From Comamonadaceae bacterium (GTDB taxonomy: Bacteria > Pseudomonadota > Gammaproteobacteria > Burkholderiales > Burkholderiaceae_C), in NCBI GenBank assembly GCA_947445115.1, contig CANFCG010000021.1:1-36828 (forward strand): a stretch of DNA of 36,828 nucleotides. Reading direction: 5' to 3'. The notes beneath the pieces are model-generated. The model saw only the letters and a program-made list of their open reading frames with translations. It had not been told where the DNA came from and made no database searches. The position numbers and the translations under genes were made by a program. Positions 25,223 to 32,987 of this stretch are shown here, in pieces (within the stretch, counting starts at the first letter, position 1; every line of letters starts with the position of its first letter).

Positions 25223-25776
25223 AAAAATTAATGACTTGGATGACTGTGATGGGTGCGTTGATGTGCGCGCTAGGGCTCGCTAGTTGCTCGTCTTTGGATG
25301 TCACGACTTACGCGAAAGCGCAGCCCGCTCTTAAGCTTGAGGATTACTTTAGTGGCAAGCTGATAGGTCACGGCATGGTGATGGATCGAGGCGGCGAAGT
25401 CACGCGGCGTTTTGTGGTGAACATCACGGGCACGCTGGGCAAAGATGCTAGCGGCGTCGAGCTACTCACGCTAGACGAAAAGTTCGATTGGAGCGATGGT
25501 AAAAAAGAGGCACGCGTGTGGACGCTCAAACGTGTTGCAAGTGGTGAGTGGTCAGGTCAAGCTGCCGATGTGGTGGGATTGGCGGTCGGCAAGGTGTCGG
25601 GCAATGCGCTCAATTGGCGCTATGTGCTCGCGTTGCCTGTCAAAGACTCGATCTACAACTTAGATTTTGACGACTGGATGTTTTTGATGGACAACAAAGT
25701 CATGCTGAACAAAGCGGTGTTCAGCAAATATGGTATTCGGCTTGGCGAGATTGTGATTGGTTTTCAAAAGCTATGA
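25219..25776 (+). CDS. DUF3833 lipoprotein
   Basis: The 185-residue protein has a lipoprotein signal ending at LASC with lipidated Cys23. The mature part has YFSGKLIGHGMVMDRGGEVTRRFVVNITGT, EKFDWSDGKKEARVWTLKR and MDNKVMLNKAVFSKYGIRLGEIVIGFQKL, which are DUF3833 features. It is probably anchored in a membrane facing the periplasm. The family is known mostly from this lipid cluster and its biochemical role is unknown. It starts in the ATGA overlap with the methyltransferase stop and ends in another ATGA with the SDR. Confidence 0.85.
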   Translation: MKKLMTWMTVMGALMCALGLASCSSLDVTTYAKAQPALKLEDYFSGKLIGHGMVMDRGGEVTRRFVVNITGTLGKDASGVELLTLDEKFDWSDGKKEARVWTLKRVASGEWSGQAADVVGLAVGKVSGNALNWRYVLALPVKDSIYNLDFDDWMFLMDNKVMLNKAVFSKYGIRLGEIVIGFQKL

Positions 25777-26555
25777 GCTTCAATCCCAAAATCAAAGTAG
25801 CCGACTGGCAAGGCAAAAGTGTCTGGTTGATTGGCGCGTCTACTGGCATTGGCGAGGCGTTGGCGCGTAAGCTCTCTGGCCTTGGCGCTCGGGTGATCTT
25901 GAGTGCGAGGAATGCCGAGCGGCTGGCGGTGCTTTCCAATGAGTTGCCGCGCTCTAGCCCACTAGTGATGGACTTTACCGACAGCAAGGCCGTGGAGGCC
26001 ATATGGCATAAGGCTTGCGAGGCAGCAGCCCCAAGCCACATGCCTGAAATGGTGATTGTGAACGCGGGTAGCTACGAGCCGATGCTGGCGCAGGATTTTG
26101 ACCTTGCCCGCGCCAAACAGCAGTTTGAGGTGAATGTGGGCGGCCCGCTGAATGTGCTGGCGCAAGTACTGCCTGCGTTCGCGGTGGCCAAGCGCGGGCA
26201 TGTGGTGCTGGTCTCTAGTGTGGCGGGTTACCGCGCGCTGCCCAAGGCCTTGGTGTACGGCGCTAGCAAGTCGGCGCTCAGCTACATGGCCGAGACGCTG
26301 TATTTGGAGCTGGCAAACAAGGGCGTCGCCGTGACGCTGGTGTGCCCAGGTTTTGTTAAAACGCCGCTGACGGCTGACAATGATTTTGAGATGCCCGCAC
26401 TCATTTCCGCTGAAGAGGCGGCAGAGCATATCGCTCGTGGACTAGCCAAAGGTGAGTTTGAAATTCATTTTCCCAAGCGGTTTACGCGCTTTTTAAAAGT
26501 GCTGGGCTGGCTGCCGCGCAGTCTGTATTTCAAACTGGTGAGGAAGCTTCTATGA
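25773..26555 (+). CDS. Short-chain dehydrogenase/reductase of lipid operon
   Basis: The protein has 260 residues with cofactor motif IGASTGIGEALARKL, Arg in LSARNAERL for NADP preference, VNAG near 90, catalytic Ser in VSSVAGYRA and YGASKSALSYMAE with catalytic Tyr and Lys intact. A Cys-Pro-Gly-Phe after the central sheet is the usual PG motif. The C-terminal FEIHFPKRFTRFLKVLGWLPRSLYFKLVRKLL is basic and hydrophobic and may lie on the membrane. Substrate is unknown, likely a lipid keto or hydroxy group given the neighbours. It has 4-bp overlaps on both sides. Confidence 0.88.
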   Translation: MSFNPKIKVADWQGKSVWLIGASTGIGEALARKLSGLGARVILSARNAERLAVLSNELPRSSPLVMDFTDSKAVEAIWHKACEAAAPSHMPEMVIVNAGSYEPMLAQDFDLARAKQQFEVNVGGPLNVLAQVLPAFAVAKRGHVVLVSSVAGYRALPKALVYGASKSALSYMAETLYLELANKGVAVTLVCPGFVKTPLTADNDFEMPALISAEEAAEHIARGLAKGEFEIHFPKRFTRFLKVLGWLPRSLYFKLVRKLL

Positions 26556-27004
26556 ATGCGTTGTTAGATATTGATACTGCTGCAAGCCACATCCAGCAAG
26601 GCTTTGAAGGGTTGACGTTGGGCGGTGTGGATGCGCTCTCTCAGCTGTATGCGGTGGATGCCAAGTTTAAAGACCCGTTTAACGATGTGCAAGGACGCGG
26701 CGCGATTGCGCACATCTTTCGCCATATGTTTAGCCAAGTGGATGCGCCTAAGTTCGTGGTGACGGCTTTGATTGGAAAGAACGGCACTGAGAGCCGCTGC
26801 CCACAAATTTTTATGCGCTGGAATTTTTCGTTTGTGGCACGCGGCGCTGCGCAGACGATTCACGGAGCGACGCATTTTGAGTTGAATGAGGACGGACTCA
26901 TTACCTTGCACCGCGATTATTGGGATGCGGCCGAAGAGCTGTACGAAAAGCTGCCCGTGCTCGGCTCCGTCTTGCGCTGGTTGAAGCGTCGCTTGCAGGC
27001 GTAG
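26552..27004 (+). CDS. NTF2-like (SnoaL-fold) small protein
   Basis: The 150-residue protein has the NTF2-like cone fold signature with an N-terminal helix pair, AVDAKFKDPFNDVQGRGAIAHIFRHMF (the typical pocket segment with Asp-Pro-Phe), and C-terminal strands HFELNEDGLITLHRDYWDAAEELY. This family includes SnoaL cyclases and ketosteroid isomerases as well as binding proteins. It is often the last or first gene of the same lipid cluster. A steroid or fatty-acid isomerase role would be a guess. The start overlaps the SDR stop by 4 bp. Confidence 0.8.
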   Translation: MNALLDIDTAASHIQQGFEGLTLGGVDALSQLYAVDAKFKDPFNDVQGRGAIAHIFRHMFSQVDAPKFVVTALIGKNGTESRCPQIFMRWNFSFVARGAAQTIHGATHFELNEDGLITLHRDYWDAAEELYEKLPVLGSVLRWLKRRLQA

Positions 27005-27012
27005 TGAGCGGC

Positions 27013-27041
27013 TTTCAGGAGTTAACCACTCAGTACATAAT
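27013..27041 (+). promoter_or_regulatory. Weak candidate promoter before HPPD-like gene
   Basis: TTTCAG (27013-27018) and CATAAT (27036-27041) are 17 bp apart in the 73-bp gap after the lipid operon. The -10 is good, the -35 poor. It would start a leader of about 30 nt reaching AAGG before the ATG at 27078. Confidence 0.3.
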
Positions 27042-27077
27042 TGCGGTATTCGACCAAAATTTTGAAAAGGTATCCGT

Positions 27078-27977
27078 ATGAGCGATCTTCTCCTGAAACA
27101 ACAGCGCGAGCCACTACAGGCTTCGTTTAGCGACGCATCCAACCCGATTGGCTTGGATGGCATTGAGTTCATTGAATACGCGACCGACAAGCCGCAGCAA
27201 CTCGGTCAAGTGCTGGAGATGATGGGCTTTAAGCCTGTGGCACGTCACCGTTCGCGCGAAGTGATGCTGTATCGCCAAGGCGCAATGAATGTCATCGTGA
27301 ATGCGCATCCTGCGGATGCGCGCGGTGAGAGCGCACCTACGATTTCTGCCATTGCGCTGCGTGTGCGTGATGCCCGCTCGGCCTTCGCCTTTGCCGGTGA
27401 GCGCGGTGCGTGGGCGGTGCCGACTTCGTCTGAGGTGATGGAGCTGAACATCCCCGCCATCCACGGTGTGGGGACCAGCCGCATTTATTTTGTCGATCGC
27501 TACAACGAGTTCTCCATCTACGACGTGGACTTTGTGCCAATCCCAGGTGTGGATGCTAAGCCTGCCGCGGTGGCTGGGATTTCGTTCTTTGGCTTGGTGC
27601 AATACATTGGCTCGGAGCGCAGTTTTGATTGGGTCGAATTCTACGAATCTTTGCTCGGTTTTTCGCTCGTGCCAGACGAAGAGCGCTTTGGCATCATGCC
27701 AAAAGGAAAGCTCTTGCGAGCCGCAGCCATCAAGGCTTCCCAAGCATTTATGTGGCAATTGGTCGAACCCGAAGTGATGGAAATTGACATGGACGAAAAG
27801 CTGCAGCGCATTGGCCTTGGCGTGCCCGATGTACTGGCGGCGGTGGCTGCACTTCGCAAGTTGGGCGTCGAGTTTGTGGAGTCGAACGAAGTCCACGCCG
27901 AGGTACGGGGCGCGATTACCAAGACCTATCTCGGTTCGGTGATGTTTGAGCTGGTGCAACACAAAGCAGCGGTGTAG
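27078..27977 (+). CDS. HPPD-like VOC protein lacking two of three iron ligands
   Basis: This 299-residue protein resembles 4-hydroxyphenylpyruvate dioxygenase along its length: NPIGLDGIEFIEYATDKPQQLGQVLEMMGF and ARHRSREVMLYRQGAMNVIVN in the first half, EFYESLLGF in the second. In active HPPD the iron is held by a His in DHLTxNV, a His in QHxAF and a Glu in FFEFIQ. Here these positions read FGLV (Gly172), QRIG (Arg244) and FELVQ (Glu291), so two His are missing, and the C-terminal helix of HPPD is absent. It is therefore unlikely to be an HPPD. The next gene encodes a 3-dehydroshikimate-dehydratase-like barrel 7 bp downstream; fused QuiC enzymes combine the same two domains in the reverse order. 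Confidence 0.78.
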   Translation: MSDLLLKQQREPLQASFSDASNPIGLDGIEFIEYATDKPQQLGQVLEMMGFKPVARHRSREVMLYRQGAMNVIVNAHPADARGESAPTISAIALRVRDARSAFAFAGERGAWAVPTSSEVMELNIPAIHGVGTSRIYFVDRYNEFSIYDVDFVPIPGVDAKPAAVAGISFFGLVQYIGSERSFDWVEFYESLLGFSLVPDEERFGIMPKGKLLRAAAIKASQAFMWQLVEPEVMEIDMDEKLQRIGLGVPDVLAAVAALRKLGVEFVESNEVHAEVRGAITKTYLGSVMFELVQHKAAV

Positions 27978-27984
27978 CACGGCC

Positions 27985-28875
27985 ATGAAGATTGCTACAC
28001 ATTTTGAAGAATTTGGTGTTGACACCATCACCTTTGCGGGCACGATTGAAGCCAAGCTGCAAGCCACGAAAGACGCGGGCTTTACGCAAATCATGCTCAA
28101 AGCGAATGACATCGTCGGGCATCCACAAGGCATTGCCGCCGCCGTGAAAGCGGTGAAAGACAGCGGACTTCGCGTGACGGGCTTCCAAGTGCTGCGCGAC
28201 TTTGAAGGCTTGTCGGGCGATTTGCACGACTACAAAATCGACATCGCCAAAGCCATGCTGCAAATGGCGAAAGACTTGGGCGCACCGCTGCTCTTGGCTT
28301 GCTCCAGCACCTCGGCACATGCGACGGCGGACTTGGACAAAATCGCCGCTGACCTACGCAAGCTGGCGATGCTGGCCTTGCCGCTGGGCATCAAGATTGC
28401 CTACGAGGGGCTCTCGTGGGGGCGCACGATAAATGAATACACGACCGCATGGGACGTAGTCTGCCGCGCCGATATGCCCAACTTGGGCACATGCCTTGAC
28501 TCGTTCCACATCTTGGCGGCCAAGACCGACATCAGCGAGATTGACTTCATTGACCCGAGCAAAATTTATTTGGTACAGCTCGCCGACTTTTTGTGGCAAG
28601 AGACCAAGAGCTTTGAAGAGCGCATGGTCACAGCCCGCACGTACCGGGTCTTCCCAGGCGAGGGCGTGCATAACGAGGACTTGATCGACATCACGCGCCG
28701 CATTGACCGCTTAGGTTATCGGGGCGACTATAGCTTTGAAGTTTTCAACGATGACTATCAAAATCTGCCACTGCAGCTGGTTGCCGAACGCGCCAAAAAA
28801 AGCGCCGTCTGGCTGGCCGAGCATGTGCTGAAACGCACCACGCCGCTGCCGAATCAAATGCGTGTGAAGAAGTGA
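27985..28875 (+). CDS. 3-dehydroshikimate dehydratase-like TIM-barrel protein
   Basis: From the ATG at 27985 the protein has 296 residues of the sugar-phosphate isomerase/AP-endonuclease-like barrel family. IAYEGLSWGRTINEYTTAWDVV, PNLGTCLDSFHILA, IYLVQLADFLW, RVFPGEGVHN and YSFEVFNDDY match the metal and substrate sites of QuiC/AsbF-type dehydratases (Glu of YEGLSW, Asp and His of LDSFH, Gln of VQLAD, Glu of FEVFND). Those enzymes turn 3-dehydroshikimate into protocatechuate. Other sugar epimerases share the fold, but the matched motifs favour this branch; substrate remains unproven. It starts 7 bp after the HPPD-like gene. Confidence 0.75.
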   Translation: MKIATHFEEFGVDTITFAGTIEAKLQATKDAGFTQIMLKANDIVGHPQGIAAAVKAVKDSGLRVTGFQVLRDFEGLSGDLHDYKIDIAKAMLQMAKDLGAPLLLACSSTSAHATADLDKIAADLRKLAMLALPLGIKIAYEGLSWGRTINEYTTAWDVVCRADMPNLGTCLDSFHILAAKTDISEIDFIDPSKIYLVQLADFLWQETKSFEERMVTARTYRVFPGEGVHNEDLIDITRRIDRLGYRGDYSFEVFNDDYQNLPLQLVAERAKKSAVWLAEHVLKRTTPLPNQMRVKK

Positions 28876-28918
28876 TTGCCACGTCTGCACGCGGTGCCAA
28901 AGGTGCCAAAATAGAGGC

Positions 28919-29779
28919 ATGACTACTGAGCTCACTCTGGCCAATGGCAAATTCCATTGCGTCATCCGCCCCGATTTGGGCGGCTCCATTCAAAGTTTGA
29001 TGTATGACGGCGTGCCCGTGCTGCGGGTGCCGCCAGAGGTGATGCGTACCGTGCGCGATATGGGAAGCTACCCGCTGGTGCCGTTTTCTAATCGCATTGC
29101 CAAAGCACAGTTGCAGTGGCAGGGCACCGATCACCCGCTCGTCAAAATGGGAACGACCGAGGAGCACGCCATGCACGGCGTGGCGTGGCAGCGGCCTTGG
29201 GAGGTGCTGGAATCAAACGATAGCTTTGCGATGCTCTCGTACGAACACAAGGCCGACGGTGCTTGGCCGTTCGCGTTTGATGTGTCGCAAGTTTTTAAGC
29301 TGGATGGCAGCACTTTGACGATGACGCTGTCCATTACCAATCAAGCGCCAAGCCCCGCACCTGTTGGGCTGGGTTGGCATCCGTACTTTGCCAAACGTGC
29401 AGGAGCTCACATCAGCTTTGACGCGACTTCGCGCTGGGAAATGGGCGCTGACAAACTGCCAACGGTGCTGCAGGCCACATCCAGTATGGCCTCACCCTGT
29501 GCCGATTTGAACATCGACAATTGTTTTGAAGGCTGGACGGGCGCTGCTACTTTGACGGATGAGCTCTTGCGCATGCGAGTGGAGTCCAATCTTCCACGCT
29601 TGGTGGTCTACACCAAGCCAAGCATCGACTGCATTGCAATCGAGCCCGTGAGTCACGCCAACAATGCCATCAATTTAGCGGGCGCGAATGCGGCGGAGCT
29701 GGCGCGGCTAGGCGTGCGAGTGCTGGCAAGTGGCGATACATTTAGCGCTCAAATGAGCATCAACGTGGAGACTGTATGA
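28919..29779 (+). CDS. Aldose 1-epimerase (mutarotase) family protein
   Basis: The 286-residue galactose-mutarotase-like protein has the catalytic set His86 (AMHGVAWQRPW), His154 (LGWHPYF) and Glu242 (IAIEPVSHA). RDMGSYPLVPFSNRIAKAQ supplies the conserved Asn-Arg. It interconverts alpha and beta sugar anomers in the cytoplasm. The stop overlaps the SMP-30 lactonase by 4 bp, so the pair may act in an oxidative sugar route in which anomer and lactone are handled together. The sugar is unknown. Confidence 0.9.
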   Translation: MTTELTLANGKFHCVIRPDLGGSIQSLMYDGVPVLRVPPEVMRTVRDMGSYPLVPFSNRIAKAQLQWQGTDHPLVKMGTTEEHAMHGVAWQRPWEVLESNDSFAMLSYEHKADGAWPFAFDVSQVFKLDGSTLTMTLSITNQAPSPAPVGLGWHPYFAKRAGAHISFDATSRWEMGADKLPTVLQATSSMASPCADLNIDNCFEGWTGAATLTDELLRMRVESNLPRLVVYTKPSIDCIAIEPVSHANNAINLAGANAAELARLGVRVLASGDTFSAQMSINVETV

Positions 29780-30693
29780 AAAATGAGTGGACAAGGCTAA
29801 CCGCAGAGCCGAGCATTTGCGGCGAATCGCCCTTTTGGCATCCTACTGAACAGCGCCTGTATTGGGTGGACATTTTGGGCAAGCAGATTCATCGGCTACA
29901 CGTTGAATCAAAAGTGCAAGACTCGTGGCTCATGCCAGGCGACGCTTGCTGCATTGCACCTGCCAAAAGCGGAGGCTTGGTCATTGCATTGCGCGATGGT
30001 TTTTATCGCGGCGAGGTGTGGGGCGGTGACGTCAAACCCATTGCGACTGTGGGCCTGGGGCATTTCGACTTTGATACGAGTACGCACCGCTTTAACGATG
30101 GCAAGTGTGATAGCCAAGGGCGTTTTTGGTGTGGCACGATGAACGAGCCGCGTACCGAAAATGATGGAGCGCTGTTTAGCTTGGAAATGCAAGACGGCAA
30201 ACCTATCGTCAAAAAACAAGCCACAGGCATGACTGTGTCGAATGGACTCGCTTGGTCAAAAGACGATCGCACGATGTATTGGTCTGACTCGTTTGGGCAC
30301 ACGCTGCATGTGTTTGATTGGGATGCCAAGGCCAATGAAATATCGAGCCGCCGCGTGCTGAAAGACTTTCCGCGCAAGGGCGCAGAGCCCGATTATGGTG
30401 GACGTCCTGATGGTGCGGCGATGGACGCCGATGGCAACTACTACGTCTGTTTGATGGAGGCGGGCATGCTGCTTAAACTCGCACCCGATCATAAGGAGCT
30501 AGCCCGAATCCCTTTGCCCGTGGGCTTTGCCACCATGCCGTGCTTTGGTGGTGTCGATTTAAAAACCTTGTTTGTGACTTCACTACGCGAGAACCGCACG
30601 CCAGAAGAGCTGGCCGAGCAGCCTGGCTTAGGGCACGTGTTTTTTAAGCGTGTGGATGTGGCAGGTGCGCCTGTGAACTGCTTTAAAGACTAG
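29776..30693 (+). CDS. SMP-30/gluconolactonase family lactonase
   Basis: The 305-residue six-bladed propeller has the metal sites of the family: Glu17 in CGESPFWHP, Asn-Asp in RFNDGKCDSQGRFWCGTM, Asn in TVSNGLAWSKDDRTMYWSDS with its Asp, and GGRPDGAAMDADGNYYVCL. Members hydrolyse aldonolactones (for example gluconolactone or arabinolactone) to aldonic acids. It overlaps the epimerase by 4 bp and the convergent gcvH by 4 bp. No sugar dehydrogenase is in the window, so the pathway is incomplete here. Confidence 0.9.
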   Translation: MKNEWTRLTAEPSICGESPFWHPTEQRLYWVDILGKQIHRLHVESKVQDSWLMPGDACCIAPAKSGGLVIALRDGFYRGEVWGGDVKPIATVGLGHFDFDTSTHRFNDGKCDSQGRFWCGTMNEPRTENDGALFSLEMQDGKPIVKKQATGMTVSNGLAWSKDDRTMYWSDSFGHTLHVFDWDAKANEISSRRVLKDFPRKGAEPDYGGRPDGAAMDADGNYYVCLMEAGMLLKLAPDHKELARIPLPVGFATMPCFGGVDLKTLFVTSLRENRTPEELAEQPGLGHVFFKRVDVAGAPVNCFKD

Positions 30694-31064
30694 CTTGGGC
30701 GATACGCAGCTTCAGGAATCAACTTCGCTAGCTCCAAAGCCGTATCCGCAGGATCAAGTTTGATCTTCATAAACCAGCCCGCATCCATTGGGTCGGTATT
30801 GGCTAGTGCAGGGTCGGCACGTAGCGCCTCGTTCACTTCGATGACTTCGCCGCCAAGTGGCATGAACACATCTGCTGCGGTTTTGACGGACTCCACAACC
30901 GCGCCCACATCCATTTGAGCAAAGCTTTTGCCAATGACGGGGAGGTCTACAAAAACAATATCGCCCAGTGCATCTTGCGCGTGTTGGCTAATGCCGATGG
31001 TGGCGGTTTGGCCGTCGGCTGAGAGCCGTGCCCATTGGTGTTCGTCGGTGAAATAAAGATTCAT
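30690..31064 (-). CDS. gcvH: Lipoyl carrier protein GcvH (glycine cleavage H)
   Basis: From the ATG at 31064 the protein has 124 residues, typical for GcvH (E. coli 129). It starts MNLYFTDEHQWARL; lipoylated Lys61 lies in AVVESVKTAADVFMPLGGEVIEVNEAL. It carries the aminomethyl group in glycine cleavage between GcvP and GcvT. Neither gcvT nor gcvP adjoins it, so they are elsewhere or the protein acts as a lone lipoyl carrier. An ATG at 31073 is a minor alternative. It diverges from the downstream hydrolase with only 15-50 bp between. Confidence 0.93.
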   Translation of the reverse strand: MNLYFTDEHQWARLSADGQTATIGISQHAQDALGDIVFVDLPVIGKSFAQMDVGAVVESVKTAADVFMPLGGEVIEVNEALRADPALANTDPMDAGWFMKIKLDPADTALELAKLIPEAAYRPS

Positions 31065-31079
31065 GGAGAGCATTCTAAA

Positions 31080-32015
31080 ATGATTCATATGAAAAAATCA
31101 AAACCAACATCCGATATGGCAAAAGCCACTTCAAAATTCGATCCCGCTTGGCTGGACGCCCAGTACAACAATCGTGCGCTCGTGCCTGACCACAACACTT
31201 ATTTCGCCCGCTGGAAAAGCACGTCGCTCAAGGCGCGGCAAGAGTACATTTGCCGATTGGATATCCCCTACGGCGCGCATCAAGATGATGGCATGAATGA
31301 GACGCTGGATATTTTTCCGGCAACGTCCAGCCACTCGCCAGTGCTGTTCTTTATCCACGGCGGCTATTGGCGCTCACTCGATAAATCAGATCACTCGTTC
31401 GTGGCGCCAGCGTTCACGCTGGCTGGCGCGTGCGTGGTGATTCCCAACTATGCGCTGTGCCCAAAGACGGATGGCGAGACGGTGACGATTGAAACAATCA
31501 CGATGCAAATGGTGCAAGCGCTGGTCTGGACGTACCGAAACATTGCCAAGTTTGGCGGCGACCCCAAGCGCATTACCGTGGTGGGTCATTCGGCTGGTGG
31601 GCACTTGGCAGCGATGCTTTTAGCCTGCGCGTGGCAAGTGGTGGCGGAAGATTTGCCTGCAGATTTAGTCAAAAACGCCGTGTCGATTTCTGGCTTGTTT
31701 GATTTGGAACCGATTCGCCACACGCCATTTTTGCAAGCCTCGCTCAAACTCACCGAGGCGGAGGTTGCCAAGGTCAGCCCGATTCATCTGGCTGCGCCTG
31801 CGCAGGGCAAGCTGCATTGCTTTGTGGGCGCGGAGGAAAGCGCTGAGTTCATCCACCAAAACGGGCTCTTGCAAACAGCATGGGGCAAGGCCGTGGTGCC
31901 AACGGTTGCCACGTTTGAGGGGCGTAATCACTTTAGCGTGCTCAGTACGCTGACGCAGCAAAACGGCTCTCGCGTGCACGAGACAGTGCTGGAATTGCTC
32001 AAAAAAACGCATTAA
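31080..32015 (+). CDS. Alpha/beta hydrolase (arylformamidase-like)
   Basis: About 311 residues from the ATG at 31080 (other starts at 31089 and 31116). The fold motifs are FFIHGGYWRSLDKSDHS (oxyanion HGG), VVGHSAGGHLAAML (nucleophile Ser), SISGLFDLEPI and a late EGRNHFS (catalytic His). HGGYW with a short cap resembles kynurenine formamidase-like and other HSL-type esterases, but no kynurenine genes are near. It could be a broad acyl or formamide hydrolase. The start is uncertain because no clear ribosome-binding site is visible. Confidence 0.85.
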   Translation: MIHMKKSKPTSDMAKATSKFDPAWLDAQYNNRALVPDHNTYFARWKSTSLKARQEYICRLDIPYGAHQDDGMNETLDIFPATSSHSPVLFFIHGGYWRSLDKSDHSFVAPAFTLAGACVVIPNYALCPKTDGETVTIETITMQMVQALVWTYRNIAKFGGDPKRITVVGHSAGGHLAAMLLACAWQVVAEDLPADLVKNAVSISGLFDLEPIRHTPFLQASLKLTEAEVAKVSPIHLAAPAQGKLHCFVGAEESAEFIHQNGLLQTAWGKAVVPTVATFEGRNHFSVLSTLTQQNGSRVHETVLELLKKTH

Positions 32016-32029
32016 AGAAAGATTGAGTC

Positions 32030-32986
32030 ATGTCTGTGCAACCCACGCTTCAGTATTTCCATTTGGTGAATCGCCAAGGCGGCGACAACAGCAAACGCAT
32101 GGCGTATTGGAGCTGGGGCGACCCCGCTGCCAAGCACCTTGTGGTGTGCGTGCATGGGTTGACTAGGCAAGGACGTGACTTTGATGTGCTCGCAGAGGCC
32201 ATACTGGATAGGGCTTCTAGAAAAGGTGAGTCTGTCCGCGTGATCTGCGTGGACATCGTCGGACGCGGCAAAAGTGATTGGTTGGGTGATGCGATGGGCT
32301 ACGCGATTCCGAACTATGCGCAAGACATGGTGGCGTTTTTGACCGCACTGCATGCAGCCAGCACTTACGAGACCTTGGATTGGGTCGGCACCAGCATGGG
32401 AGGCCTGATTGGCATGGGCGTGATTGGTGGCTTTGGCATGGGGGCGGTGGAGCTGCCCGTCGCCGTTCGCCGCTTGGTGTTAAACGATGTGGGGCCGACG
32501 ATTGAGTGGTCGTCCTTGGTGCGACTGGGGCAATTTCTTGGTCGGCATACGCCTCATGTGGGTATTTTTGAAACGGAGCAACAGGGTGCAGATGCGATTT
32601 GGATCACATCTAGTAGCTTTGGGCCGCATACCCAAACAGCATGGCTGGCGTTGTCTACGCCTCAGCTAACAAAATGCGCCGATGGCAAGTTCACCTTCGC
32701 GTATGACCCCGCGATTGCTACTCTCTTCAAAACAGCGAGTCGTGAATCCACCACCGCAGGCGAGGCATTTTTGTGGCAGCTCTACGCCGATATCACGGCT
32801 GAAACGCTTATTACACGAGGCTTGGAGAGCGATTTGCTCTCCATCACGACAGCCGCCGCCATGTGCGAACGTGGCAAAAAAATGCCAGTACCAGCTCGTT
32901 TGGTCGAGTTTGCAGGCGTGGGACACGCACCAACTTTTGTAGCCAAAGATCAGCACGATTTAGTAGTCGAATTTTTATTGAGTTGA
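32030..32986 (+). CDS. Alpha/beta hydrolase
   Basis: The 318-residue protein has VCVHGLTRQGRDFD (oxyanion segment), VDIVGRGKSDWL, WVGTSMGGLIGM (nucleophile Ser elbow G-x-S-x-G) and GVGHAPTF (catalytic His). The elbow GTSMGG and the GRGxSxW motif place it with epoxide-hydrolase/haloperoxidase-like esterases. Its substrate is not evident. It lies 14 bp after the first hydrolase and 1 bp before the Bug-type binding protein, so the three may be co-transcribed. Confidence 0.87.
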   Translation: MSVQPTLQYFHLVNRQGGDNSKRMAYWSWGDPAAKHLVVCVHGLTRQGRDFDVLAEAILDRASRKGESVRVICVDIVGRGKSDWLGDAMGYAIPNYAQDMVAFLTALHAASTYETLDWVGTSMGGLIGMGVIGGFGMGAVELPVAVRRLVLNDVGPTIEWSSLVRLGQFLGRHTPHVGIFETEQQGADAIWITSSSFGPHTQTAWLALSTPQLTKCADGKFTFAYDPAIATLFKTASRESTTAGEAFLWQLYADITAETLITRGLESDLLSITTAAAMCERGKKMPVPARLVEFAGVGHAPTFVAKDQHDLVVEFLLS

Positions 32987-32987
32987 T

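Noticed and set aside
27114-28133. 339-codon open frame on the minus strand
   Set aside because: Antisense to the HPPD-like and barrel genes, rich in His/Arg/Cys as expected of a codon-bias shadow, with no family motifs.
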